Positions 9,464 through 17,395 of a stretch of DNA of 34,944 nt are shown one piece after another. Below the pieces are notes generated by a model. The model did no database searches, was not told where the DNA came from, and was given only the letters and a program-made list of their open reading frames with translations. The position numbers were made by a program, and so were the translations under genes. Positions within the stretch are counted from its first letter, which is position 1. Each line of letters opens with the position of its first letter. The stretch is from Gammaproteobacteria bacterium (GTDB lineage Bacteria > Pseudomonadota > Gammaproteobacteria > Pseudomonadales > Azotimanducaceae), in the NCBI GenBank assembly GCA_030123805.1, contig JASJXV010000019.1, positions 1 to 34,944 of the forward strand, in the 5' to 3' direction.

Positions 9464-9922
9464 CTACCCAGTCGATAGTCGAGCCTTGACCTTCTTGCTG
9501 ATGGCTGCCATATCTGCGCGTCCCTGAACTTTGGGTCTCAGTGCCGCCATCAATTGCCCCATCTGTTGCATCGAGCTGGCGCCAGTTTCCGCTATCGACT
9601 CCTCAAGTAATTGATCGATGGCTTCCTCATCCAACTGCTCAGGCAGATACTCCTGCAGAACACTGATTTCATAATTTTCCTGGTCAACGAGATCCTGGCG
9701 ATCCGCTTTAAGATACTGCGTCACCGATTCCCGCCGTTGCTTTGTCATTTTATCCAGAATTCTTATGACACGCTCATCATCCAACTCGATGCGTTCATCG
9801 ATCTCAATCCGCTTATATTCCGACATCGCCATCCGGATAATACCCAGACGCTGTTTGTCTTTAGCGCGCATGGCAGATTTCATATCGGATTCAATTCTTT
9901 GTTTTAACTCTGAACCTGGCAT
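9464..9922 (-). CDS. yqeY: GatB/YqeY domain protein
   Basis: 152 residues, the usual size of stand-alone YqeY proteins. It has the family layout of an N-terminal helical stretch (SELKQRIESDMKSAMRAKDK) and a C-terminal tail domain related to the tRNA-binding tail of GatB (GQLMAALRPKVQGRADM). The role is unproven; a tRNA-linked amidotransferase-like or tRNA-binding function is inferred from the GatB relation. A GGAGA site lies about 8 bases before the ATG. Its place between rpsU and dnaG is a recurring arrangement in gammaproteobacteria, and it should share the rpsU transcript. Confidence 0.9.
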   Translation of the reverse strand: MPGSELKQRIESDMKSAMRAKDKQRLGIIRMAMSEYKRIEIDERIELDDERVIRILDKMTKQRRESVTQYLKADRQDLVDQENYEISVLQEYLPEQLDEEAIDQLLEESIAETGASSMQQMGQLMAALRPKVQGRADMAAISKKVKARLSTG

Positions 9923-9994
9923 TGATGATTCTCCATAGAAAATCGTCCAAATTGACTACTGGCTTCAATTTCGGGGATTGAGATGGACAGAGAA

Positions 9995-10015
9995 CTCCTG
10001 AAAGGCATTCAGGAG
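9995..10015 (-). terminator. Hairpin between rpsU and yqeY, possible attenuator
   Basis: CTCCTGAA and TTCAGGAG form a perfect 8-bp stem around a 5-base loop. Read in the direction of transcription the stem is followed by TTCTCT, which is only partly U-rich, so complete termination is not expected. E. coli has a partial terminator between rpsU and dnaG, which lets S21 be made in excess. A comparable role is inferred here. Further inverted repeats in the same gap are described in the findings. Confidence 0.4.
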
Positions 10016-10169
10016 CAGGCAATTAGCTAGTTCCTGTCCAGAAACTACTGAAATTGAGAAGAAAACGCGATCCACCAAATCAGTTAGGACCATAAAACAA
10101 CCACTTACGAAGGAAGTAGCCCCTGCGAACTTTGAATCTGGACAGGAATGGGCTACTCGGAACCGTGAA

Positions 10170-10385
10170 CTAGTAGAGACGCTCCATTCGCCTTGATTCA
10201 CGCTGAACCTTTTTTGCATGGCGTTTGACAGCCGCAGCAGCTTTTCTTTTACGTACTGCAGTGGGCTTTTCATAATATTCTCTACGACGGACCTCGGCCA
10301 GAGTTCCAGCCTTTTCGCACGATCGCTTGAAGCGTCGCAACGCTATGTCAAATGGTTCGTTATCTTTTAGCTTTACAAACGGCAT
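10170..10385 (-). CDS. rpsU: 30S ribosomal protein S21
   Basis: 71 residues, exactly the family length. It starts [21 protein letters not shown] and ends with an Arg/Lys-rich tail ([18 protein letters not shown]). S21 sits on the 30S platform and helps ribosomes bind natural mRNAs. A strong GGAAGGA ribosome site precedes the ATG. It heads the rpsU-yqeY-dnaG-rpoD cluster and is divergent from tsaD. Confidence 0.97.
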   Translation of the reverse strand: MPFVKLKDNEPFDIALRRFKRSCEKAGTLAEVRRREYYEKPTAVRKRKAAAAVKRHAKKVQRESRRMERLY

Positions 10386-10425
10386 TCAATTCCTTCCAAT
10401 GAAACCTTATATTCGTGGGGCCCGC

Positions 10426-10454
10426 ATTCTAATTGTTATTGAATCCAATTGCAA
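10426..10454 (-). promoter_or_regulatory. Sigma-70 promoter for rpsU
   Basis: On the reverse strand TTGCAA (10449-10454) and TAGAAT (10426-10431) are separated by exactly 17 bases. Transcription would begin near 10419, about 34 bases before the rpsU start. This is the best vegetative promoter match seen upstream of the macromolecular synthesis cluster. Confidence 0.6.
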
Positions 10455-10575
10455 AACCTTCTGGCAAAGCTGATTCACTCGCCACCTCCACTTGGACGCT
10501 ATAACTCCAATCGTGCGTTCAAACCTAAAGTCATGGATAATAGCGATTCCATTCGAACTTGATTTTCTGATTGTT

Positions 10576-11604
10576 ATGCGCGTACTGGGCATCGAAACAT
10601 CCTGTGACGAAACCGGCGTGGCTATTTTTGATTCTGAAAAAGGTCTGCTGGCAGATCTTCTTTACAGTCAGGTGTCCATGCACGCCGAATATGGTGGTGT
10701 TGTACCGGAACTTGCATCCAGGGATCATATACGCAAAACGCTGCCTATGATCAGAGAAGCACTGCGTGTATCCGATTCATCCCCCGGGGATGTTGACGGT
10801 ATTGCGTATACGGCGGGTCCCGGTCTTATCGGTGCGTTACTGGTAGGGGCGTCTATTGCAAAATCACTGGGGCTGGCCTGGGGCATTCCATCCATTGGTA
10901 TCCACCACATGGAGGGTCATCTACTTGCGCCTATGCTGGAAAACGATCCCCCTGACTATCCCTTCGTGGCGTTACTGGTGTCCGGGGGCCATACTCAACT
11001 GATCAGTGTTGAAAGTCCGGGTTGCTATGAGCTGTTGGGGGAATCTCGTGATGACGCTGCCGGGGAAGCATTTGATAAGGCTGCCAAAATGCTGGGACTG
11101 GGCTACCCGGGTGGTCCACTGATCGCGGAATTGGCAAATCAGGGACAAAAAGATCGGTTTGTCTTCCCTCGGCCTATGACAGATCGACCGGGACTCGATT
11201 TAAGTTTTAGTGGCTTGAAGACATACACACTGAATACAATTCTGGATCTAACCGAAAAGTCCGGGATAACGAATCAGGACAAGGCTGACATCGCCCTTGC
11301 ATTTCAAACGGCGGTCGTCGAAACGCTGACAATAAAGTGCCAGAGAGCACTCCGACAATCCGGTCTATCGAGTCTGGTTATCGCTGGTGGCGTCAGTGCA
11401 AATCTGGCATTACGGGCTGCTTTACAGTCAATGACCGACAGCTTATCAGCCAGACTGTTTTACGCCAGAGCTGCTTTCTGCACGGATAATGGTGCGATGA
11501 TTGCCTATGCAGGTTGTCAACGTCTATCGGCAGGGCAAAGCGAAGATCTTGTAATTAATGCCAGACCCCGATGGCCGATGGATACCCTGCAGCCCATCAA
11601 ATGA
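10576..11604 (+). CDS. tsaD: tRNA N6-adenosine threonylcarbamoyltransferase
   Basis: 342 residues of the Kae1/TsaD family (formerly Gcp). The start gives [19 protein letters not shown], the canonical opening with the nucleotide-binding signature. The metal-binding HMEGH-type motif appears as [11 protein letters not shown], and SGGHTQL and the C-terminal [10 protein letters not shown] also fit. With TsaB, TsaC and TsaE it makes t6A37 in tRNAs that read ANN codons. An ATG at 10492 is in frame but adds 28 unrelated residues, so 10576 was preferred, although no strong ribosome site precedes it. Divergent from rpsU, as in many gammaproteobacteria, and followed by folB after 14 bases. The plsY gene often found between tsaD and folB in this class is absent. 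Confidence 0.95.
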   Translation: MRVLGIETSCDETGVAIFDSEKGLLADLLYSQVSMHAEYGGVVPELASRDHIRKTLPMIREALRVSDSSPGDVDGIAYTAGPGLIGALLVGASIAKSLGLAWGIPSIGIHHMEGHLLAPMLENDPPDYPFVALLVSGGHTQLISVESPGCYELLGESRDDAAGEAFDKAAKMLGLGYPGGPLIAELANQGQKDRFVFPRPMTDRPGLDLSFSGLKTYTLNTILDLTEKSGITNQDKADIALAFQTAVVETLTIKCQRALRQSGLSSLVIAGGVSANLALRAALQSMTDSLSARLFYARAAFCTDNGAMIAYAGCQRLSAGQSEDLVINARPRWPMDTLQPIK

Positions 11605-11618
11605 CACAGGTAAGGTCC

Positions 11619-11978
11619 ATGGACGTCGTCTACATTCGCGAACTGCAAGTTGAGACCATCATTGGTATTTATGACTGGGAGCGAAACGTAAAGCAGGTTG
11701 TCAGTCTGGATCTGGAAATGGCTACCGACATTAGAAAATCGGCCGCATCAGACCAGATTGACGATACGCTCAATTATAAAGCTGTGGCCAAGCGATTGAT
11801 TAGTCACATTGAACGCAGTGACTATCAATTAGTGGAGACCCTGGCGGAATCATGTGCGCAAATCGTTCTGGACGAATTTGACGTCCCCTGGTTAAAGCTG
11901 CGACTCAGCAAGCCGGGTGCTATCAGAGGTTCCAAAGATGTGGGTATCATTATCGAGAGGGGTGACAGACCGAAATGA
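11619..11978 (+). CDS. folB: Dihydroneopterin aldolase
   Basis: 119 residues, normal for FolB. The opening MDVVYIRELQVETIIGIYDWE carries the conserved IGIYDWE segment. The active-site Lys region KLRLSKPGAIRGSKDVGI is near the C-terminus. It cleaves 7,8-dihydroneopterin to 6-hydroxymethyl-dihydropterin in folate synthesis. An AGGTAAGG ribosome site precedes the ATG at 11619; a TTG-like earlier start would overlap tsaD. The stop overlaps the folK start by 4 bases, so the two consecutive folate enzymes are translationally coupled. Confidence 0.94.
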   Translation: MDVVYIRELQVETIIGIYDWERNVKQVVSLDLEMATDIRKSAASDQIDDTLNYKAVAKRLISHIERSDYQLVETLAESCAQIVLDEFDVPWLKLRLSKPGAIRGSKDVGIIIERGDRPK

Positions 11979-12502
11979 CAGCGCCACATCTCGTTTACCT
12001 TGGCCTGGGTAGTAACATCGAACGAGACGCAAATATCAGAAAGTGTCTCGACGCCCTGGCAGACAGATACGGAGAACTCTGCATTTCATCAGTCTTTGAA
12101 AGTGAATCTGTCGGATTTCATGGCGATCCATTTTTTAATTTGGTAGTGAGCATGCGAACGGCACAGACTGTTGGCGGACTCTCCTGCACCTTAAGACAGA
12201 TAGAATATGACCAGGGTCGTGAAAGAAAAGTGGTTAAGTTTTCAGGCCGAACTCTGGATATCGATATCTTGCTGTTTGATAACCTCTGCGGCGAATTCGG
12301 CGGTATCCAGCTTCCCAGACCCGAGATTACCGAAAACGCTTACGTACTCTGGCCATTAGCCGAAATTGCTGGTGATCTGGTGTTACCGGGCACTCATTCC
12401 CGCATAGCCGAGCTTTGGCATGGATTCGACAAACTCAAGCAACGGCTACATCCAGTGTCTTTCCCGTGGCGCACTTACAGCCTGCCCAATCTCTCTCACT
12501 AG
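11975..12502 (+). CDS. folK: 2-amino-4-hydroxy-6-hydroxymethyldihydropteridine pyrophosphokinase (HPPK)
   Basis: 175 residues, slightly long for HPPK. The opening VYLGLGSNIERD is the family start. FFNLVV and the RTLDIDILLFD signature with the Mg/ATP-binding Asp pair follow, then LPRPEITENAYVLWPLAEI. It transfers pyrophosphate from ATP to the product of FolB. The gene begins inside the last codon of folB. About 20 C-terminal residues extend beyond the usual end. It converges on the SDR gene with 31 bases between stops and no clear terminator. Confidence 0.94.
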   Translation: MTAPHLVYLGLGSNIERDANIRKCLDALADRYGELCISSVFESESVGFHGDPFFNLVVSMRTAQTVGGLSCTLRQIEYDQGRERKVVKFSGRTLDIDILLFDNLCGEFGGIQLPRPEITENAYVLWPLAEIAGDLVLPGTHSRIAELWHGFDKLKQRLHPVSFPWRTYSLPNLSH

Positions 12503-12533
12503 TGTACGGTATCGAACTGGCCTGCTGACTGGC

Positions 12534-13274
12534 TCAACTCAGCGAACGCCCCCCATCTACTGCCAATATCTGCCCATTGATATAAGGGGCACTGTGAGCC
12601 AGGAAACAGGCTGTCCGGCCGACATCTTCCGGCGCGCCCTGCCTTTTGAGAGGAATCTGCCGGATGATGGTTGAACGGGTCTGTTCAGAGATGCGTGCCT
12701 GATCCTCAGGCCATAAAATAGCACCGGGAGATATGCCATTAACCCGTACTTCAGGCGCAAGTTCTTTAGCCAGGCTTCGAGTCAACATAGCCAATCCTGC
12801 TTTGGCAATACTATACACAGAGTAATTTTTCAGCGGTCGATCACCGTGAATATCGATGATATTTACTATACAACCCGCTACTTCCCGGAGTGCCGGTGCC
12901 AGCGCCTGACTTAGAAAATATGGGCTTTTGAGATTGCTGCCAAGAATATCGTCCCAGTGCTGTTCAGTGACCTTGCCAATTGGCGTGGGATAGAAGCTTG
13001 AAGCATTATTGATTAGAACATCCAGTCTTCCCCATTGATCATGGCAGAAGTCCAACAATGGTGACCAGGCCTTGTTGGCCACCAAATCCAACTGCAATAG
13101 ACGTACAGAATCTTTGCGTTTCTCGCATAGCTTAGACTGAAGGGATTTGGCAGCGGTCTCAGACTGATTGTAGTGGAGAAGAATATTATAGCCATCGTGA
13201 TGAAAACACCGACAGATCTCCGCACCGATCCTTTGCGCACCTCCAGTAACAAGTACTACCTTGTTCATTTTCAT
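12534..13274 (-). CDS. Short-chain dehydrogenase, pteridine-reductase type
   Basis: 246 residues of the classical SDR family. The NADP-binding TGGAQRIG (about residues 10-17) is the variant seen in pteridine reductases (PTR1/FolM) rather than the common TGxxxGIG. NNASSFYP follows, the catalytic Tyr/Lys appear as YSIAK, and NGISPGAILWPE lies after them. Family knowledge suggests reduction of dihydropterins or dihydrofolate. That fits its place beside folB/folK, though it is on the opposite strand. It is 2 bases downstream of cca and should be co-transcribed with it. FolM-like function is inferred, so no symbol is given. Confidence 0.82.
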   Translation of the reverse strand: MKMNKVVLVTGGAQRIGAEICRCFHHDGYNILLHYNQSETAAKSLQSKLCEKRKDSVRLLQLDLVANKAWSPLLDFCHDQWGRLDVLINNASSFYPTPIGKVTEQHWDDILGSNLKSPYFLSQALAPALREVAGCIVNIIDIHGDRPLKNYSVYSIAKAGLAMLTRSLAKELAPEVRVNGISPGAILWPEDQARISEQTRSTIIRQIPLKRQGAPEDVGRTACFLAHSAPYINGQILAVDGGRSLS

Positions 13275-13276
13275 CT

Positions 13277-14398
13277 TTATTTCCCCTCCAGTAATTGCTC
13301 GATCAGGCTTATCCTGTGGACTGCGATCGCATCCCCAATAGCCTTGCCTTGAAGATTCGCATCGACATCCGCAGCGGTAATATGAGCAGACACTCGGAGA
13401 GCGTCTTTGAGGAGATTGCCTACCCGGAAGTCATTGTCCGAACCTTCTTCGACGTGAAAAGCTGCTTCACACACTATTACAAACCTGGCAAATCGGTCAG
13501 GCCGTCGAAACGCATCTAACGATTCCAGCAATCCCAGCATGCCGTGAGCATTTTTTGCCAGTTCAGCGGTTATACCTCCAATATTCTTTTTGACCAGCAA
13601 AGTCAGATCTCTGAATTCTCTTGGCACCCGATAGGTTTCGCACCAGGCAAGCAACCGTGATTCATGCAGATGCATATAAACACTCGCAAATCGACACTTT
13701 GCCTCTTCACTTTTATCTAACAGGTTATTTAAGACTTCCACTGCACGATCTAACAATTTCTCTACAGCAAATTCTGGCATCAGATAATCCATGCCACCGA
13801 TCTGATAAAGAACCCTGAAGAACATCTCAGGTTGCCGTTCCTTGAGGGCACGATGAATCTCCATCCAAACCCGTTCAGCCACCAGTTCCTTGAGCTCACC
13901 ACGCGCCACCATCAAGCGCATCAGCTCGAACGTCTCGTCTGCAATCCTGAATCCAAATTGATGATATCGCGCATAAAATCTTGCCACGCGAAGAACCCTT
14001 AAAGGATCTTCTTCGAATGCAGCTGAGACATGGCGCAGTAACTTGTTTTTCAGGTCCTCTTGTCCGCCATAGGGATCTATCAGATTGCCATGGGCATCTT
14101 CGGCAATAGCATTAATAGTAAGATCCCGCCGTCTCAGGTCCTCCTCAAGACTGACATCCGGACTGGTGAAACAATGAAACCCGGTGTAACCCCGACCGGT
14201 CTTCCTTTCAGTACGCGCAAGTGCATATTCCTCATTGGTCTGCGGGTGCAGGAACACAGGAAAGTCCTTACCCACGGGACGGTAACCCGCTTCCAGCATC
14301 TGTTCTGCAGTGACGCCCACAACCACCCAGTCTCTCTCGGACACAGGGTAATTAAGCAATTTGTCACGTACTGCACCACCAACAAGATAGGTTTCCAT
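13277..14398 (-). CDS. cca: CCA-adding tRNA nucleotidyltransferase
   Basis: 373 residues, class II nucleotidyltransferase. METYLVGGAVRDKLL opens the head domain, followed by RDWVVVG with catalytic Asp, RRDLTINAIAED, and DPLRVLRVARFYARY of the neck. It builds or repairs the 3' CCA of tRNAs. E. coli Cca (412 residues) carries a C-terminal HD phosphohydrolase domain. Here the corresponding region reads FASVYMHLHESRLLAWCETY, and neither the HD dyad nor the upstream HH pair is seen, so the phosphatase domain appears shortened and inactive. The start at 14398 matches the family N-terminus; an ATG eight codons earlier is possible. Confidence 0.92.
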   Translation of the reverse strand: METYLVGGAVRDKLLNYPVSERDWVVVGVTAEQMLEAGYRPVGKDFPVFLHPQTNEEYALARTERKTGRGYTGFHCFTSPDVSLEEDLRRRDLTINAIAEDAHGNLIDPYGGQEDLKNKLLRHVSAAFEEDPLRVLRVARFYARYHQFGFRIADETFELMRLMVARGELKELVAERVWMEIHRALKERQPEMFFRVLYQIGGMDYLMPEFAVEKLLDRAVEVLNNLLDKSEEAKCRFASVYMHLHESRLLAWCETYRVPREFRDLTLLVKKNIGGITAELAKNAHGMLGLLESLDAFRRPDRFARFVIVCEAAFHVEEGSDNDFRVGNLLKDALRVSAHITAADVDANLQGKAIGDAIAVHRISLIEQLLEGK

Positions 14399-14425
14399 TA
14401 ATTTACCGTCAATCGGATTCAAACG

Positions 14426-14453
14426 ATGATAAAACCATACATCAGATCCTCAA
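14426..14453 (-). promoter_or_regulatory. Candidate promoter for cca-SDR
   Basis: On the reverse strand TTGAGG (14448-14453) and TATCAT (14426-14431) are spaced by 16 bases and lie about 30 bases before the cca start. The match is moderate and unsupported by other evidence. Confidence 0.3.
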
Positions 14454-14551
14454 GGGTCTCCAGTCTAATAGTGAGGGAATTCCATGCATAAAAAGTGGCA
14501 TAATAGGGATTGTTGAAATAGGGATTTGTTCTACCCAAAATTCACAAGGGA

Positions 14552-14752
14552 TTGTCTCGTCCGCAATCTTTTACACTCACAATACTTTCTGTGACTGTCA
14601 TAGGTGCTGTGGTCCTGATGGTCATCGGCGATAGTCCGCGGAGAGCTTTCGCTGCAGGAGGATGGAACTCCGGAAAACCTGATCAGCGCTTTGAGAAATA
14701 TCGACGGCGTATCCGAAATAATATTGATCGCATCCAAAACCGGAGTGGATAA
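14552..14752 (+). CDS. Possible small membrane-anchored or exported protein
   Basis: A 66-codon frame starting at TTG. Residues about 8-27 form one hydrophobic helix (FTLTILSVTVIGAVVLMVIG). It is followed by RRAFA, a plausible signal-peptidase site, and a short Arg/Asn-rich tail (EKYRRRIRNNIDRIQNRSG). No ribosome site is well placed: AAGGG ends one base before the TTG, and no other start is available between the upstream stop and this point. The frame ends 9 bases before the apaH stop on the opposite strand. The one-helix layout with a basic tail looks purposeful, but with a poor start signal this remains tentative. No family recognised. Confidence 0.35.
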   Translation: MSRPQSFTLTILSVTVIGAVVLMVIGDSPRRAFAAGGWNSGKPDQRFEKYRRRIRNNIDRIQNRSG

Positions 14753-14761
14753 TTGAGTATT

Positions 14762-15577
14762 TCAAGTATAATCCCTCAACGCCGGACATGTAAATTTCTG
14801 CATATCATCCAGGCGCAATATGGTCAGTTTCCTGCCCCACACACAACCTGTATCCAGCGCATAAAGACCCTCCACGTCGACCTTGCCCTGCAGCGATGCC
14901 CAATGACCAAACACAATCTTTAATCCCTGCTGCTTTTCTCTGTTGTGCTTAAACCAGGGTTTGTACGCTTTGGGTGCAACATTGGTTTTGTGATTTAGCT
15001 CAAGTCGCCCGTTCTTTTTGCAATACCGCAGCCTTGTAAAATAGTTGGTTATCACCCGAAGGCGCTTCATGCCATTTAAGTCATCGCGCCAGCGAGCCGG
15101 TTTGTTGCCATACATCTTCTTTAAAAAATGTGCGTAATTCGGACCTCTCAAAATCTGTTCGACTTCATTTGCGCGTTTTTGAGCATATTCAATATTCCAC
15201 TGGGGATGGAGTCCGGCATGCACCAAAACCAGATTGCGAGTTTTGTCAAAATGCAACAGCGGTTGGTGCCTCATCCACTCAATGATCTCGCCAAGATCTG
15301 GCGCTGCTAACAGATCTCCTATGGTATCGTGTCTGGCAGGCTTATGGCTTCCTGTCGCAACCGCCAGAAAATGCAGATCATGATTGCCCAGCACGCAAAT
15401 TGTAGAGTCGTCGAGGTCCATGATAAAGCGGAGCGTTTCCAGATTGTCCGGACCACGATTGACTAAATCACCCACAAACCAGAGATTATCGACTTCACAA
15501 TCGAAATCGACTTTTTCAATCAGGCACATCATCTCCCTGAAACAACCCTGAATATCACCGAACACATAGGTACTCAT
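14762..15577 (-). CDS. apaH: Bis(5'-nucleosyl)-tetraphosphatase, symmetrical
   Basis: 271 residues of the calcineurin-like phosphoesterase fold, normal ApaH length. Metal motifs are in order: GDIQGC, FVGDLVNRGP, LGNHDLHF, LVHAGLHPQW and the late FGHWA. It hydrolyses Ap4A to two ADP and thereby also affects Np4N RNA caps. It begins 2 bases after the rsmA stop, where most gammaproteobacteria have apaG; no apaG is present. It is the last gene of the lptD-surA-pdxA-rsmA-apaH run. Confidence 0.96.
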   Translation of the reverse strand: MSTYVFGDIQGCFREMMCLIEKVDFDCEVDNLWFVGDLVNRGPDNLETLRFIMDLDDSTICVLGNHDLHFLAVATGSHKPARHDTIGDLLAAPDLGEIIEWMRHQPLLHFDKTRNLVLVHAGLHPQWNIEYAQKRANEVEQILRGPNYAHFLKKMYGNKPARWRDDLNGMKRLRVITNYFTRLRYCKKNGRLELNHKTNVAPKAYKPWFKHNREKQQGLKIVFGHWASLQGKVDVEGLYALDTGCVWGRKLTILRLDDMQKFTCPALRDYT

Positions 15578-15579
15578 AC

Positions 15580-16377
15580 TCAGGGATGCTCCCCTGATGT
15601 CTGCACCATGATATTGGCCAATCCTGCAAACTGTTCCAGGCTGATGTTCTCTGGCCGTAATCTACTGTCAACACCAGCGGCTTCCATGGTTTTTTCATCC
15701 AGCATTGATTTCAGCGCATTGCGCAAGGTTTTTCTTCTCTGGCTAAAAGCAGTGGTTACAATACTGCGCAAAATAGTCTCGTCCGCAACCGGAAAAGGCA
15801 GATCCTCATGGGGGACCAGTCTGACGACTGCTGATTGAACCTTGGGCGCCGGACTGAATGCTCCAGGAGGGACATCAAAACATTTTTCAATTCGGCAGTG
15901 ATACTGTGCCATGATCCCCAGTCTTCCATACTCGGGAGTTGAGGGTACTGAAACGAGACGCTCAACCACTTCTCTCTGTAGCATGAAGTGCATGTCTTCA
16001 ATCAGTTCGGTTCGCCGCATCAATTTGAAGAGCAAAGGAGTGGAAATGTTGTACGGCAGGTTACCGACTATTCTGAACGGCTTGTTCTGCCACAGAGATT
16101 CAATGTCAAATTTCAGCACATCTGTGGAGTGAATATTAACTGCCGTTCCAAACTTCCCCTGCAGTAGTTTAACAAGATCACGATCGATCTCAATCAGATC
16201 CAGTCGTCCCGCCGATGCCAATAAGCCGCCCGTAATAGCGCCCCTGCCAGGTCCAATCTCAACTATGTGATTATCAATACGCGGTTGTATTGCCTGAATA
16301 ATTTTGTCTATGACATTTCGGTCGACAAGAAAATTCTGACTAAATCGTTTGCGCGGCTGCAGCCTGTGTTTGTTCAA
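15580..16377 (-). CDS. rsmA: 16S rRNA dimethyladenosine transferase
   Basis: 265 residues (KsgA). The N-terminal RKRFSQNFLVD is typical, followed by SAM-binding EIGPGRGAITGGL. The adenine-methyltransferase motif IV NLPYNIS and the C-terminal SQRRKTLRNALKS complete the match. It dimethylates two adjacent adenosines near the 3' end of 16S rRNA (A1518/A1519 in E. coli) during late 30S assembly. Its start overlaps the pdxA stop by 4 bases, so translation is coupled. Confidence 0.96.
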   Translation of the reverse strand: MNKHRLQPRKRFSQNFLVDRNVIDKIIQAIQPRIDNHIVEIGPGRGAITGGLLASAGRLDLIEIDRDLVKLLQGKFGTAVNIHSTDVLKFDIESLWQNKPFRIVGNLPYNISTPLLFKLMRRTELIEDMHFMLQREVVERLVSVPSTPEYGRLGIMAQYHCRIEKCFDVPPGAFSPAPKVQSAVVRLVPHEDLPFPVADETILRSIVTTAFSQRRKTLRNALKSMLDEKTMEAAGVDSRLRPENISLEQFAGLANIMVQTSGEHP

Positions 16378-17369
16378 TCTGGATTCCCGGCTGATAACAT
16401 CTTTTCAGCATAACAAATAGCCGTTTCAAGACTGCCGGTATCCGCTGTCCCTTTGCCTGCAAGTTCCACTGCTGTACCATGGTCAACGGACGTTCTGATG
16501 ATAGGAAGCCCCAGTGTAATATTCGCCGCCTTGCCGAATCCCATGTGCTTCAACACGGGCAGTCCCTGATCATGGTACATAGCAACAACGGCATCGGCCG
16601 TCATCAGAAGCCGAGGCGTAAATGCGGTATCTGCTGGAATGGGACCAGATAGATTGAATCCCTCTTTCCTTAATCCATCCAATGCCGGTTCAATCGTCTC
16701 TACTTCTTCCCGCCCCATATGACCACCTTCTCCGGCATGGGGATTCAATCCACACACAAGGATTCTCGGTACTTTTATGCCAAACCATTTTTTTAAGTCG
16801 CGGTCAAGAATTCGAATTGTCCTTTGCACCTCCTCAATAGTAACGGCCTTGGGTACATCCGACAAAGGCAGGTGGGTAGTAACCAACGCAACCTTCAAAC
16901 CTTTAGTCGCCAACATCATCACTACCTTGTTTGCATTGGTTCTGTTCGCCAACCACTCAGTATGACCATTGAACGGTATTCCCGCCTCATTAATACAACT
17001 CTTATTAATGGGACCCGTTACCAGGGCATCAAATTTCTGGTCCAGGCAAGCAGCCGTGGCCTGTTCGAGTGTTGCAAGCACATAGGCAGCGTTTGCCGGA
17101 TCGAGTTTGCCAGCAACACAATTTGCATCCATTGGCACAGGCATCACCTGAAGACAACCTGCCCGAGACGGCGCTGGTTCCTGCCCGATGCTGTATTCCT
17201 GAATAGAGACGGACAAATTCAACTGTTTTGCTCTCGCGTCCATCAAGCGGGGATCTGCCACAACCACATAGGAACATGCAAGTGGTTTCTGGCACAGTTT
17301 GATGATCAGGTCAGGACCAATACCCGCCGGTTCCCCCGGGGTAATCACGAGAGCAGCGGAAGTATTCAT
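16374..17369 (-). CDS. pdxA: 4-hydroxythreonine-4-phosphate dehydrogenase
   Basis: 331 residues, standard for PdxA. TPGEPAGIGPD opens the protein. The metal-binding histidines lie in NGHTEWLA, GLNPHAGEGGHMG and MYHDQGLPVLKH. It oxidises 4-phosphohydroxy-L-threonine in the DXP-dependent pyridoxal phosphate pathway. It follows surA by 26 bases and overlaps rsmA, the conserved order of this operon in gammaproteobacteria. Confidence 0.96.
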   Translation of the reverse strand: MNTSAALVITPGEPAGIGPDLIIKLCQKPLACSYVVVADPRLMDARAKQLNLSVSIQEYSIGQEPAPSRAGCLQVMPVPMDANCVAGKLDPANAAYVLATLEQATAACLDQKFDALVTGPINKSCINEAGIPFNGHTEWLANRTNANKVVMMLATKGLKVALVTTHLPLSDVPKAVTIEEVQRTIRILDRDLKKWFGIKVPRILVCGLNPHAGEGGHMGREEVETIEPALDGLRKEGFNLSGPIPADTAFTPRLLMTADAVVAMYHDQGLPVLKHMGFGKAANITLGLPIIRTSVDHGTAVELAGKGTADTGSLETAICYAEKMLSAGNPD

Positions 17370-17395
17370 AGTTCAGGCACGAATCTGCTTGCCTG

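Noticed and set aside
9965-10273. 102-codon reverse-strand frame overlapping rpsU
   Set aside because: It runs through the rpsU gene in another frame and through the inverted repeats; best explained as a shadow frame.
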